Assembly (NCBI RefSeq): GCF_018812025.1
Contig: NC_063053.1
Span: 6,177,623 to 6,241,622, forward strand
Direction: 5' to 3'
From: Megalobrama amblycephala
Taxonomy: Eukaryota > Chordata > Actinopteri > Cypriniformes > Xenocyprididae
Length of the DNA stretch: 64,000 bases
The translations under genes and the position numbers were made by a program. The notes beneath the pieces are model-generated. The model saw nothing but the letters and a program-made list of their open reading frames with translations. It had not been told where the DNA came from and did not search any database. Shown piece by piece: positions 48,656-60,236 of this stretch. Position 1 is the stretch's first letter, and each line of letters starts with the position of its first letter.

Positions 48656-48845
48656 CTTATTTTACATTTGAGCCTCTTCCTCCAGAGCAACTCTCTGCAC
48701 ATCCCTGTATACATTGGATTGATTATAGTAACTTTAATATACTTGAAGTGTGCACATAGCTCTAGGAAAATACAAGTATCGGATTGGGACTCGGTATTGG
48801 CAGATACTCTATATTCAATGACTCGAATCGGATCGGGGGCAAAAA
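48013..48845. mobile_element. GATCGGTATCGG-type MITE with hAT MITE fragments and (TA)n inside
   Basis: The left part carries GGATCGGTATCGGGGCC and the right part the inverted-like ACTCGAATCGGATCGGGGGC. Inside lie ends of the GGGCTGTCAAA hAT MITE family (near 48365 and 48530). A pure (TA)n tract runs about 48589-48652. Boundaries are approximate. Confidence 0.55.
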
Positions 48846-49792
48846 AAAAAAAAAACTTTTTCAGGACTTCTCTTGTCTGCTCTGGTTCGGGTCAGCGTAA
48901 CATGCCTACAGTAACCCCTAAAGAGGAAGTGTGATGCTTAAAGATGGCCCTGAGTGATTTAAGGCTGAAAGCACCGCAGCGCCACTTCCTCTATCAGTCC
49001 TGCTCACTTCCTTTGCATATTGACAGGCGGTCCGTGAGCGGCATCTGCAGTGAAAATAAGCATGCAGTAATGTGGCATTAGAGAAATATCTTCAGATCAG
49101 ACGTTGAGCCAGGGGTTGGTAAAGGTTGGTCACACAGTACCCATAGCTGGAGGCAGCAGAGACGAAGTACCCACTGAAAGGTCAGAGTGGGGGTAAATAG
49201 CACAGTGACTGCGTCCCCTCCGGAGGGCCTGTAGGCATGGCTGGGCTGAAGGTGTTTTGTCTCTAGGGACGGTTCTGACGGGATCACGCACAGAATACCA
49301 ATCGGCTGCTGTGTCGTCACTGACTTTGAATGGCAGGGGAGGGAGAGAGTTGTTTTCCCTCTGCCTCACCAGCTTACTCTTTGCTTCCTAAATTATGTTA
49401 CGATGGGAGGACATTTAAAGAATTATGGGTTTGCTGGCTCAAGTCATTTATGCAAATGCTAGTGCATGTCGTTGATTAGACCTGGGTGGGCTGTAAGCAT
49501 CATGTAATAGCAGTGTATGAGGTGGAATGCAATGTTTTCTGCCTGAGAATAGTCATTCTCCTGCGGCAGGGTGACCTTATATGGTGACCTTGGGGCTTTT
49601 ACTGTGATCATAGATCTCAGTCAGAGTAGACGCTAAGTTTTATTTGATGTAAACAGCTATGAGACTCTGAAGGATAGGTTTGTACCTGGGTTTTGATTAT
49701 TGATCAGCTGTTGAAAATTCAAACACATGTCTTTAAACATGTTTTCAGTCGATCTCCTGAAAACTAAAAAGATATGACATTTGTTTCATATG

Positions 49793-50203
49793 GACAAACC
49801 CAGCGATTGGGTTGTTTTGACCCAGCGGTTGGGTTAAATGTCTGACCAACCTGCTGAGTAGTTTTATTTAACTCAACTTTTGTTTAAAAATAACTATATT
49901 GTTCGCCTAAAATGAACCCAAAATAGGTTGATAATTAACATTTATTAATATGTTTAATAAATAATAATTAAATAATAAACATCTATTAAATTGCTTATTA
50001 ATAAATGTTCACCTTTTGATTATTGCTGTTGCCTCTAGTAATTATGTGTCTGATTTTTATATTTTCACCAATTTTGGGCTCATTTTAAGCCAGCTATATA
50101 GTAATTTTTAATCAATAGTTGAGTTAAATAAAATTACCCAGCAGGATGGTCAAACATTTAACCCAACTTGGGTTGTTTTTAACCCAGCATTTTTTATAGT
50201 TTG
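49793..50203. mobile_element. AACCCAGC palindromic MITE, copy 1
   Basis: The left arm contains ACAAACCCAGCGATTGGGTT and the right arm GGGTTGTTTTTAACCCAGCA. The central AAAATTACC and TAAATAAAA blocks mirror each other. Four copies of this family lie in this intron. Confidence 0.65.
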
Positions 50204-50295
50204 TTTTCAGTGGATTTCCTAAAAACTAAAAATATGTGACATTTATTTCGTAGACTCTACAATTGGATGGACTCTAATTCACTCACACTAATTCA

Positions 50296-50771
50296 AAATG
50301 CTGGGTAAAAAATAATTGGGTTAAATATGGACAAACCCAGCGGTTGGGTTAAATGTTTGACTGTTCTGCTGGGTAGTTTTATTTAACTCAACTATTGATT
50401 AAAAATGTCTATATTGCTCGCTTAAAAAGGTTGGTAACATAACATTTATTAATATGTTTAATAAAGGAACATGTATTGACAAGTTTAATGATTAATAATT
50501 AAATAATAAATTGCTTATTAATAAATGTTCACATTTTGATTATTATTGTTGCCTCTAGAAATTATGTGTCTGACTTTTAATTTCCCAAAAATTTTGGGTT
50601 AATTTTAAGCCAGCCATATAGTAATTTTTAATCAATATTTGAGTTAAATAAAACTACCCAGCCGGATGGTCAAACATTAACCCAACTGTTGAGCCAAAAC
50701 AACCCATTTAGCTGGGTTTGTCTATATTTAACCCAACTTGGGTTGTATTTAACCCAGCATTTTTTAAAAGT
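50296..50771. mobile_element. AACCCAGC palindromic MITE, copy 2
   Basis: It begins AAAATGCTGGGTAAAAAATA and ends GTATTTAACCCAGCATTTTT. Arms and interior are very similar to copy 1, separated from it by about 90 bp. Confidence 0.7.
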
Positions 50772-50877
50772 GCACTTTTTCACACATAAAACCTGTTAAA
50801 TTGCAAATTATATTGCTAAATTTACTATATTTTATAACATCTGCTTTTCAAACAATGCTTTTTAAACATCTTTTATT

Positions 50878-51373
50878 TGTCATGATTGATTACAGGAAGC
50901 AAATGCAAGTAACGCCGTTTATTGAACAACAAGCAGTAACAGAAACACAGTCAATGAGAACGTGCAGGCTACAGGTAGGCGCAGGGACTGAGATGGTCGG
51001 CTGGTGACGTGGCGTGGTGACTGAAGAGTGGCGGTGAGATAAATCCAGGATCCAGACAAAAGACAAGGCACGAAGACAGTAATCCACAGAAGACGACGAA
51101 CAACTGGGACTCCGGTCAGGAACAGACGAGACAACCACGAACAGGACACCAAACAACGATCTGACAATGGAGACAGGAATGAGGTGAGTATTTAAGGACT
51201 GAGGGAATGAGCAGCAGGTGGGGAGAGTGATGGGTGGCAGCTGGGTCCAATAATCACCCACGTGGCCTGGGCACACCCACAAACACACTCGCACACAAAC
51301 ACAAACACACCCACTGCTGTCATAACACAGAGCACGCGACAAGAAGGAAACAATGCATCTGCGAACCGTGACA
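50878..51373 (-). repeat. 3' LTR of the Sushi element
   Basis: 496 bp, matching the right LTR throughout as far as I could compare by eye, apart from a 3-nt indel (GCAAGTAACG here, GCAAGTGGTAACG there). High identity implies recent insertion. Confidence 0.9.
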
Positions 51374-51390
51374 GTACCCCTCCTCCTAGG
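51374..51390 (-). promoter_or_regulatory. Polypurine tract of the Sushi element
   Basis: On the minus strand CCTAGGAGGAGGGGTAC lies immediately before the 3' LTR. Its position and purine run fit the plus-strand primer of LTR elements. It overlaps the very end of the integrase frame. Confidence 0.7.
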
Positions 51391-52909
51391 AATGCCTCCT
51401 GGCATTCCCCGACTCCCTTACCTGTCGATTGTAATCATCGATAAGGGTGTGATCCAGAATGTCCCTGGCAGGAACCCAACTCCTCTCCTCCGGACCGTAA
51501 CCTTCCCAGTCCACCAAGTACTGAAATCCGCGTCCCCTCCGCCTAGAGTCCAGAATGCGATTTACCGAATAAGATGGTTCCCCATCTATGAGACGCGGCG
51601 GTGGGGGAACCGGGGCTGGCGGATTAATCTCAGAATGAAAAACAGGTTTAATTTTGGAGACATGGAAGACGGAATGAATCCTCCTGTACACTGGAGGAAG
51701 TTTGAGGCGGACTGCCACCGGACTAATGATCTTGGTGACAGTGAACGGGCCAATGAATTTTGGAGCAAGCTTCTTAGAAACGGGTCGGAGAGGAATATCC
51801 TTTGTAGAAAGCCACACTCTTTGACCGACGACGTAAACCGGAGGCCTTGACCGGTGGCGATCGGCCTTGGCCTTGGTGCGTTCCCTCACTTGGAGGAGAG
51901 TCTCTCGGGCTCTCGTCCAAGTTCGGTGGCACCTCTGGACAAAGGCGTGGGCAGAGGGGACCGCGACCTCGGATTCCAGACTGGGAAAAATAGGTGGCTG
52001 GTAACCTACACTGCATTCAAACGGAGATAGGCCCGTGGACGACACTGGTAAAGTATTGTGTGCGTACTCCACCATTGAGAGTTGTTGACTCCAGGAGGAA
52101 GGATTCTTGGAGACCATACATCGCAACGCTCGCTCCAAATCCTGATTGGCTCTCTCAGTCTGACCATTGCTCTGGGGGTGAAACCCCGACGACAGACTAA
52201 CAGTCGCCCCCAGCAATCTACAGAATTCCTGCCAAAATTTGGAAACGAATTGGGGACCCCTGTCAGAGACCACGTCTACCGGGAGGCCATGAATCCGAAA
52301 GACGTGGTCAATGATCGTAACCGCTGTCTCCTTGGCTGAGGGTAATTTGGGCAAGGGAATAAAATGAGCCGCCTTCGAGAACCGGTCCACTACGGTTAAA
52401 ACAACCGTGTTCCCTTGGGAGGGTGGGAGGGCGGTCACAAAATCTAGCGAGATATGGGACCAGGGTCTCGAAGGGACTGACAGCGGTTGAAGTAACCCAT
52501 CTGGGGCACGATTGGAAGTCTTACCAACAGCGCAGACTGAGCAAGCCAAGACAAAATCGCGAACGTCACGAGCCATGAGAGGCCACCAGAATCGTTGCTT
52601 AACCAAAAACTTAGTTCGACTGACTCCTGGATGACATGCCACGTTGGAACAATGACCCCACTGAATGACCCTGGACCGTAATCCCTCCGGCACAAATAAT
52701 CGGTTTGGTGGGCACTCGGGCGGAGGCGTTACCCCTTCTAGAGCCGACTTGACTCTCGATTCGACCTCCCATGTGAGTGTGGAGATAACTAATCTCTCGG
52801 GAAAAATACACTCGGGAGTAGACGGGCGTTCGGAACGGATCAAAAATACGAGACAAAGAGTCGGGTTTGATGTTTTTGGAACCCGGGCGGTACGAGAGAG
52901 TAAAATCAA
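51386..52909 (-). CDS. Integrase with C-terminal chromodomain (pol, 507 residues open)
   Basis: This is the intact 3' part of pol. The zinc-binding HHCC motif is visible at His86, His93, Cys123 and Cys126. The catalytic core has Asp156, Asp216 and Glu252, exactly the D-35-E spacing of retroviral-type integrases. After a GPF-like segment, residues 447-497 form a chromodomain ([17 protein letters not shown]), which directs chromovirus integration to particular chromatin. The first ~70 residues are the end of the RNase H-to-integrase linker; a frame break just upstream separates them from RNase H. Numbering starts at an internal Met, since the natural protein would be released from a longer polyprotein. 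Confidence 0.85.
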   Translation of the reverse strand: MILLSRTARVPKTSNPTLCLVFLIRSERPSTPECIFPERLVISTLTWEVESRVKSALEGVTPPPECPPNRLFVPEGLRSRVIQWGHCSNVACHPGVSRTKFLVKQRFWWPLMARDVRDFVLACSVCAVGKTSNRAPDGLLQPLSVPSRPWSHISLDFVTALPPSQGNTVVLTVVDRFSKAAHFIPLPKLPSAKETAVTIIDHVFRIHGLPVDVVSDRGPQFVSKFWQEFCRLLGATVSLSSGFHPQSNGQTERANQDLERALRCMVSKNPSSWSQQLSMVEYAHNTLPVSSTGLSPFECSVGYQPPIFPSLESEVAVPSAHAFVQRCHRTWTRARETLLQVRERTKAKADRHRSRPPVYVVGQRVWLSTKDIPLRPVSKKLAPKFIGPFTVTKIISPVAVRLKLPPVYRRIHSVFHVSKIKPVFHSEINPPAPVPPPPRLIDGEPSYSVNRILDSRRRGRGFQYLVDWEGYGPEERSWVPARDILDHTLIDDYNRQVRESGNARRHS

Positions 52910-53860
52910 AACGTCCGAAAAAAAGTGCCCACCGAGCCTGCCTGGAGTTCAATCTCTTGGCAGTTCTGATGTATTCTAGGTTCTTATGATCGGTCCAGAC
53001 GATGAAAGGGTACCCCAGAGCCCTCTAACCAGTGGCGCCATTCCTCCAACGCTAACTTGACTGCCAGCAACTCTCTGATTACCAATGTCGTAGTTACTTT
53101 CGGCGGGAGATAAACGATGAGAAAAAAACGCGCACGGATGCATCTTATCGTCCGCGGAAGCAACGCTGGGACAGACACTGCACCTACCCCCACCTCTGAT
53201 GCGTCAACCTCCACCACAAACTGCCGTGATGGATCAGGGGCAACGAGAATGGGGGCCGAAACAAAGCGAGCCTTCAAGTTTGGCAAACGCAGCCTCAGCT
53301 GCGTCTGACCACCTGAACGTAGTTCTGGGGGAGGTCAAGGCGATCAGAGGTGAGGCTAGTTGGCTGAAGTTGCGAATGAAACGCCGGTAAAAATTGGCGA
53401 ACCCCAGAAACCTCTGTAGGGCCTTACGGGAATCTGGATTTGGCCAATCCACCACAGCCTTAACCTTCTCAGGGTCCATGCGTAACTCCCTCAGTCGACA
53501 CGATGTACCCTAGGAAAGGAAACAGACTGTGCATGAAAAACGCATTTCTCCGCCTTGACAAAAAGCCCATTCACTAACAGACCTCTGAAGCACTCGTCCT
53601 GAACGTGCTTGTAACGTGTTCCTGGAGAGATGAGGAAAAAATCAATATGTCGTCCAGGTAGACATATAAGAACTGATCGAACCATATCTCTCAGCACGTC
53701 ATTAACGAGTGCCTGGAAGACCGCTGGGGAGTTGGAAAGCCCGAACGGGCATGACCAAGTATTCAAAGTGCCCCCTAGGGGTGTTAAAGGCGGTCTTCCA
53801 TTCATCACCCCTCCCTGAATGCGGACCAAATGATAAGCATTCCTTAAATCCAATTTTGTG
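52611..53860 (-). pseudogene. Reverse transcriptase/RNase H region of the Sushi pol, frame-broken
   Basis: Pieces in different frames are collinear with Gypsy pol. These are [12 protein letters not shown] and SCPFGLSNSPAVFQALVNDV (fingers/palm, 53491-53853), then [20 protein letters not shown] (connection, 53234-53479), then [16 protein letters not shown] (RNase H, about 53100-53286) and [17 protein letters not shown] (about 52840-52910). The segment that should hold the YxDD active site is altered by indels, so no functional polymerase is encoded. Confidence 0.85.
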
Positions 53861-54444
53861 AAGAATGGATGCTCCCTGCAACCTCTCGAAAGGCTGAAGA
53901 CATTAACGGCAAAGGATAGGTATTCTTTACCGTAATGTTGTTCAACCCCCGGTAATCAATACAAGGTCGCAGGGAACCATCCTTCTTCCCCAACAAAAAA
54001 GAACCCCGCCCCCGCTGGAGAAGAGGAATGGGCGAATGAACCCGGCTGCTAGTGAATCAGAAATATATTTCTCCATAGGCCTCTCCTTTCGGGGACCGAA
54101 AGTGAATATAACTTGCCTTTAGGCGGAGACTTCCCTGATACTAGAATCTATGGCACAGTCGTAGGGACGATGCGGAGGAAGAGAAGCAGCCCTGGACTTA
54201 CTGAACACCTTCCTTCAGGTCCTGGTACTCAATAGGGCACGGTAGACAGATCCACTGCCTTCCTCCTGTAAAACAGAACCAGAAACAGACGAACAAGCAG
54301 AGACAAGACAAGACTTATGACACTGAGTGCTCCACTTCCAGGCCACAATGTGAATTCTGGACCCAGTCTACCCGGGGATTGTGTTTGGTGAACCAAGGAT
54401 GACCAAGGACGACGGGGGTGTGAGGGGAATCAAAAATAAAAAAC

Positions 54445-55816
54445 TTAATCCGATTCCGAATGGTTGCCAGCGGTGATGAGGGTGAGATCTTCAGTTGGTC
54501 GGTGAGAGTGATGGTGGGAAGGCTTCTGTCCGTTGAGTGCGTTGAACAGCGATTCTGTCGGTTGAGTGGTTTGAATGAGGGTAATGTGGAAACTTGGTGG
54601 CGAAAATGATTGGTCCAATGAAGTTACCTTCTGCCCCAGAATCCAGTAAGTGCGTTGACAGTTGTGAAAGTGATTGCGACCCATCCCAATCTCACCGGGA
54701 AGGAGGGTGGATGTGGTTGAGGACTTTCCAGCGGAGATCCCACCCGACAGTAGCCTCAAACTTACTGCCGGGCTTGCCCTTTTAACGGGCAGGCATTGTA
54801 AGCGAAATGGCCCGCCTTGCCACAATATAAACAAAGTCCTTGGGACCTCCGCCGTCTCCCGCTCCTCCCGGGAAAGCCGAGCTCGACCCACCTGCATGGG
54901 CTTCATGGATCTTGAAAGAGGGACTGACCGTGTCCCTTGCGTTGACCGCTGGAGCCTCAGCCCCGACTTCCTCACTCCTGGTCGAGGCTGAGACTTCTCC
55001 AGCTCGGCCCTGGTCAGCCGAGCATCCACCCTGCAGCGGCCAGGTCGACAAGACCATTAAGACGTCTGGTGGGGAGGTCCAAAACGTGTAGATCTTCCCT
55101 TTGGACACGGTCAGGCCAACCCATGCAGGAACATGTCCCACTGCGCCTCCTCGTTCCAGTTGACACTCTGCCGCCAGATGTACCGAAATTCGAATGGAAT
55201 AGTCAGACCACCGACTTCGATCTCCTTGGCGTTCAACGTTCCGCCAATCTGTCTGGGCGGCTTCTCTCCCCGCGACTGCAGCGGTCGAACACTCTCTTCA
55301 TCTCTGGCGGAGAGTGACTGGAACGAGGTAGCAGCAGGGGTCTTGCGTTCTCCCACACCGCCGTTCCCCAGAATGCGACGCCTGTCCCCGTCAAAAGCGT
55401 CAGTACGAAACGCCACTCTGGCTTTGTTCGGTGCTGTCAAAGGTGCGGGGCTGCAGAGCAAAAGTGCAATGAGTACAATGAGTCAGAAAAGCTCTGACAA
55501 AATCCTTGGTTCACCTGAATAAGTCTTCGGGTACAGGGAGACGAGGCTCCGAAGCGGCTGATCGCTCAGCGATGGTGTGGGTGGGGAAACGGCCGGTGTG
55601 GGCGGCGCAGCGGGGACTACGAAGCAGTTCTGGAGCTTGCTTGGGTGAGCTCGGACACCTGCGCCACGAGACGCCTGCACGGCTCTTCCCGTCTCGTTGA
55701 GGTTTCTCTCCTGCTGTTGACTCCATTCCGACGAATGCTGCTGGTTGACGAAATCCTCCAGCGAATGACTGCTGAGTGCTTGCTGCTTCCGTAGCGAGGT
55801 CAGATCGTTCTGTCAT
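54445..55816 (-). pseudogene. gag region of the Sushi element, frame-broken
   Basis: The frame opens MTERSDLATEAASTQQSF at 55816, using an ATG inside the last bases of the 5' LTR. Collinear gag pieces follow at 55111-55461 and about 54782-55141 in other frames. A zinc knuckle, CLYCGKAGHFAY followed by NAC, is encoded at 54793-54833. Its last spacing is H-x5-C where x4 is usual, caused by one extra codon. Known role: gag forms the particle that packages the element's RNA. Confidence 0.75.
55799..55809 (-). promoter_or_regulatory. Putative self-priming primer-binding site of the Sushi element
   Basis: In element sense, AACGATCTGAC lies one base inside the 5' LTR. It does not begin TGG as a tRNA primer site would. 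It is an 11/11 complement of GTCAGATCGTT at 56101-56091 (sense), which is about 30 nt downstream of a TTAAATA box at 56131-56125. Tf1/Sushi elements prime reverse transcription with the folded 5' end of their own RNA, and this arrangement fits that. Confidence 0.6.
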
Positions 55817-56309
55817 GATTGATTACAGGAAGCAAATGCAAGTGGTAACGCCGTTTATTGAACAACAAGCAGTAACAGAAACACAGTCAATGAGAACGTG
55901 CAGGCTACAGGTAGGCGCAGGGACTGAGATGGTCGGCTGGTGACGTGGCGTGGTGACTGAAGAGTGGCGGTGAGATAAATCCAGGATCCAGACAAAAGAC
56001 AAGGCACGAAGACAGTAATCCACAGAAGACGACGAACAACTGGGACTCCGGTCAGGAACAGACGAGACAACCACGAACAGGACACCAAACAACGATCTGA
56101 CAATGGAGACAGGAATGAGGTGAGTATTTAAGGACTGAGGGAATGAGCAGCAGGTGGGGAGAGTGATGGGTGGCAGCTGGGTCCAATAATCACCCACGTG
56201 GCCTGGGCACACCCACAAACACACTCGCACACAAACACAAACACACCCACTGCTGTCATAACACAGAGCACGCGACAAGAAGGAAACAATGCATCTGCGA
56301 ACCGTGACA
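55811..56309 (-). repeat. 5' LTR of the Sushi element
   Basis: 499 bp. In sense direction it has U3 from 56309, TTAAATA at 56131-56125, and a predicted RNA start near 56101. The last bases (CATGACA) contain the gag ATG. Confidence 0.9.
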
Positions 56310-56314
56310 TTATT

Positions 56315-56914
56315 TGCATTGCTACACATACAAGTTCACATATCAGCATCAAAAAAGCAGTTATGATGTCATTCAAATGACCTTTAAATTGATTTACCGG
56401 CATTACTAGCAGATCCTGTTCACGCATGTAAAATTCTCTAAAATTAATTTAGTGTATAACCACTATAGGGTCATAACACCCTATATAGAATCACATAATC
56501 AGAAATAGCCAAATTTCACTCTTTTACAGTGCTTGTCCCCCCTGTGTATAGTTACAGCTTTGAATTAATGTAAAAGGCTGTTTGTGTGCACCTGTTGAAA
56601 TGCCATTTGTATAATTTCAGCATATTGACTGCATCTGAAACATAGCCTTGTACAACTTCAGTGACATGTTTTTAATTCGTAAATAATAAAGAAACTATGA
56701 ATCTAAGAAAGGCATTTTAAATGCAGGTTTATATAATGTTGCAGTATAACATTAACATGTGTTTCACTCATTTGCTGATTTGTATGTATGTGTGTGTGTG
56801 GGCTGTCACACAATACTAATGAGATCACATTGCCTTGAGACAGTACGACATATTGAACAGATTGCACTTCTGTCTCTCACAACCTTGTTTTTGTTGGCAT
56901 CAAATTACTACATT
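56315..56914. other. Intronic sequence right of the Sushi insertion, nothing recognised
   Basis: AT-rich, with one short TG run near 56789. No gene or defined transposon end is seen. Confidence 0.35.
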
Positions 56915-57412
56915 AAAAAATGCTGGATTAAAAACAACCCAAGTTAGGCTGAAAACAGACAAACCCAGCAAATGGGTTGTTTTAACCTAGCGGTTGGGTT
57001 AAATGTTTGCCCAACCTGCTGGGTAGTTTTATTTAACTCAACCATTACTGTATTTCTTGCTTAAAATGAATCCAAAATATGTTGGAAATGAACATTTATT
57101 AATATGTTTAATAAATTAACATTATTTAATGTTTAATGAATAATAATTAAACAATAAACATTTATTAAAATGCTTATTAATAAATGTTCACCTTTTGATT
57201 ATTATTGTTGCCTCCCGTAATTATGTGTCAGATTTTTAGTTTCCAACCTATTTTGGGTTCATTTTAAGCCAGCCATATAGTAATTTTTAAACAATAGTTG
57301 GGTTAAATCAAACTACCCAGCATGTTGGGCAAACATTTAATGCATCCAATCGCTGGGTTTTTTCATCTTCAGCCCAACTTGGGTTGTTTTCAACCCATCA
57401 TTTTTTAGAGTG
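56915..57412. mobile_element. AACCCAGC palindromic MITE, copy 3
   Basis: It begins AAAAAATGCTGGATTAAAAA and ends TTCAACCCATCATTTTTTAG. The interior matches copies 1 and 2 (TTTATTAATATGTTTAATAA blocks). Confidence 0.7.
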
Positions 57413-58109
57413 TAATACCAGAGCTGTCAGAATAACCCTGAAGAAATCATTGTATACAATTATTGAAGGTATTGACATGAGCATCAGGATCTTAGCTTAG
57501 ATATGTCTTTGTTGAAAGTTTTGAAATTGTGAAATTGATTTTAGATAAGTGCAAATTTAAGGTAAAGTATGAGGGTTGTAAGGCATGTAGAGGCCTCTCA
57601 TGTTGGACTGGCCAGCTGATAGGAGTTTCATATTCAGCTTTATATTCAGACAGTCTGTTTCCTGTACTGACACATTCTGCTTTTTTACATCCTGCAGAAT
57701 ATATCGCCATAGCAGCTTGTGTTTTTGTGCTGTCACTGAAGGGAAATATGAGACAAACTCTCTGTCAGTATGTCTGATGTAGTCTATTCTCTGTACGACA
57801 GGACGAGATATGCGCAAGTTGTTTTGGTGTGTGTATTATTTTCTTGCTCCAGAATATGAGTGCTGTGGTATATGCCAGCCCTACATGCATACTCTCTTTA
57901 GAGAGAGTGTTTTGCTGGAAAGAGGTACCTGACAATTAAGGGAGTCAGAAAGTGGGGAAAGAAAAACCTCAGTCACGGCTGACTTCACCTCATAAATATC
58001 CCCTTAAACTGCAACAAATGAATGTAGGCCACAGGTGTGGGAGTATGTGTGCTGGCTCCATGTGCATGTGTTTATGCCTAAGTGTGAGCATGTTGGTGTA
58101 AATACGTGA
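57413..58109. other. Intronic sequence, nothing recognised
   Basis: No exon, transposon terminus or long repeat is visible. Open frames at 57492-57817 have no recognisable homology. Confidence 0.3.
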
Positions 58110-58117
58110 GTTTGTGT

Positions 58118-58907
58118 TGGGGTTGCCAACTTCAGGAAAGGAAAATAAAGGACAATCGTGGTTCTTCATAGGAAAATCAGGAACTGAATATGTACAAAAT
58201 ATTTGTACTGTACCACACAGTGTATGTCAGTATCTGCAGTTAAGCATATGTATAAAAGACGTAAGGTTCCCAGACATAAACACATTTGGATCATTCTGTG
58301 TCAAATCAATCAAATTTCAGAAACTTTCCCGGCTCAAATTTTTGATTTTGTTAATATTTTTCTGAAGAAAGAAAGCCAAAATATTATCCCTTTCACACGT
58401 ACGTTTAAAATATTCTAGCTGACCTCCCAATGTGAGTTTTTTAAGGCGACTGTTATTTTAGAAAGTTTTACCTTATTATTTCCATGGCGGTGCGTCATGC
58501 TTGACACACCCACAGCCACAATAGCGGTGAATGACAGATGTATCGCTTTTATTCCACTTTTCCCTTTTTTATTGAAAATATTCACAAACTTGTTAGCTAT
58601 GTCATCAACTACCTGATATTCCGGTTCTAAAATACATGTAGGTGAATGTGTTTTGTCTTTTAAAAACCTTTATAACGATCATGTTAGCTGATCTATAACG
58701 TGCGATAGTGACCGCCACGCAATTCAAAGGATCGTATCTGTCGGATTTACATCAATTCCTCCACTTCTCCTGAAATACATGTAAGTAAGTGGCTGTTAGA
58801 TCAGGGTAGACGCTAATAAACGGGACGAGGGAGGTCATGTATGGGACAAATCAGTTAGGCCCAATATAAGGGATGTCCCAGCTAATACGGGACAGTTGGC
58901 AACCCTA
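58118..58907. mobile_element. hAT-like MITE (GGGTTGCCAACTT ends)
   Basis: The left end TGGGGTTGCCAACTT and right end AGTTGGCAACCCTA are inverted. A perfect 8-bp duplication GTTTGTGT flanks them at 58110-58117 and 58908-58915. 790 bp, noncoding. Confidence 0.85.
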
Positions 58908-58915
58908 GTTTGTGT

Positions 58916-59350
58916 GTATCGGTGTTATTGTGTTTTGTAGATATGTGACTGTTTAGTGACCATTTTAGAGTGCACGGCTAGTGTATGTCATATTCATGTT
59001 TGCACGCTGATTGTTTGTATTTATCATTTTGAAGCAAAAACTCTAGTCTACAACCTCCAATACCCAGAAGTGTTGTAAACACATATTTTGTATTTGTTTT
59101 GTGGTCATATTTCAGTGACTTAAGTTTTTTGTTTTTACAATAACCACGCATAAAGGTTATTCTCTCAAAAACACAAACATGTACATACATGTTGCTCATA
59201 TATTATGGTAGCCTAGTTCGTGCTGAATACAGTGTAATGACACTTTTGCCAGTAATATATTTATAAGCAACTGAAAAAAGCACAAATGTCAGGGCATGTC
59301 AAAACTTCTCCAGTGCCCCAAAAATCCTCAGACCCCAGAGGGTTAAAGTT

Positions 59351-59386
<36 letters not shown>

Positions 59387-60185
59387 CTCTTTTAAAAGAT
59401 TTTGTCAATATGACACCTTTTTTAAAATCTGGCAAAATCAGAGTCTTCATCCTGAAATGTCAATATTTAACCTTCAATGAGTTCAAAAAGTCACACAGGC
59501 AAGTTTAATAGTGAGTTTAATTTTTTTTTTTTTTATTATTATTTTAAATAAATTTAAGTAATTATGCTTATATTTTCACAGGCCACAGCCATGATATGTC
59601 AACTCAAAATAGTTTAAATAATTTCCCTAAGCTGATCTTGGTAATAGCAATCAAAACCAGAAAAACAAAATTGCTTCTGAATTTAATACTTGTAAGATAT
59701 ACAAAATAAGGTTATTTTGTCAACACCGCAATATTTTCTGTGTGAGCGTAGTGACAATTCACTAGATGGATCTGAAGATCAGTTTGAAACCATCCTCTAG
59801 TCTAAATTCACAAGTTTTTTTTAAAGTGAATGCTAGATTGATCAATATTTCTAATAACTGTTTCACACATTATTTTGTATCTGTCAGTGTTGACATTTAT
59901 AGAGTGAATGGTGAGGGAAAACACATTTTGAGAGAAATGAGAAGCCAGAGACTGCACCTGAACATGTTAAACATGATTAATCCATAATAATTCCTGAAAA
60001 GATAACCTTTTATTGTTGTAGCCTGTTTTGTCCTGTTACTGAAGAATCAGTGGTAGATAAAACTTGTTTTATCTTCTTTGTTCTCATACTTTAATCAAAA
60101 ACGTTTCCTCACATTGTGTTATTTAACACACACACATAGATTTTTTTAAGTCTTTTGTTAATCGTGGTTTTAATTTCTCTTCCAG
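58916..60185. other. Intronic sequence before slc4a11 exon 2
   Basis: It includes a short (GTTTT)n run (about 59349-59378). Sequence up to the acceptor at 60185 shows a CTCTTCCAG site. No other gene signal. Confidence 0.35.
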
Positions 60186-60236
60186 AGGCTCCCTCCTCAG
60201 GGATGGCTAAGAATGGATACTTCTATCAAGAGATGG
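60186..60236 (+). CDS. slc4a11: slc4a11 exon 2 (start of the SLC4A11 transporter)
   Basis: With one base from the previous exon it encodes EAPSSGMAKNGYFYQEM and a split Gly-type codon before the donor GTGAGT. Human SLC4A11 has ENSPTMSQNGYF at the same place, also at the start of an exon that accepts alternative first exons. The internal Met could serve as a start. SLC4A11 is a membrane transporter of the SLC4 bicarbonate family that acts mainly as a borate/H+/NH3-linked transporter, important in corneal endothelium. Downstream exons with the cytosolic and membrane domains lie beyond the window. Position and strand after dnaaf9 match the human gene order. Confidence 0.65.

Larger units (their letters stand above)
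50878..56309 (-). mobile_element. Sushi-type (Ty3/Gypsy chromovirus) LTR retrotransposon, damaged
   Basis: Two LTRs of 496 and 499 bp, starting TGTCATGATT and ending CCGTGACA, are flanked by a perfect 5-bp duplication TTATT (50873-50877 and 56310-56314). Sense is minus: the 5' LTR is at 55811-56309, gag at 54445-55816, pol at 51386-53860 and the 3' LTR at 50878-51373. The integrase ends in a chromodomain and the gag zinc knuckle resembles that of PEG10, a domesticated Sushi gag. Both point to the Tf1/Sushi group of vertebrate chromoviruses. Gag and reverse transcriptase carry several frame breaks, so this copy is not autonomous. Confidence 0.9.

Noticed and set aside
50890..51405. 171-codon minus-strand frame across the left LTR (repeated at 55823-56329)
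   Set aside because: It is a chance open frame in the LTR, present in both LTR copies, with no known retroviral protein similarity.
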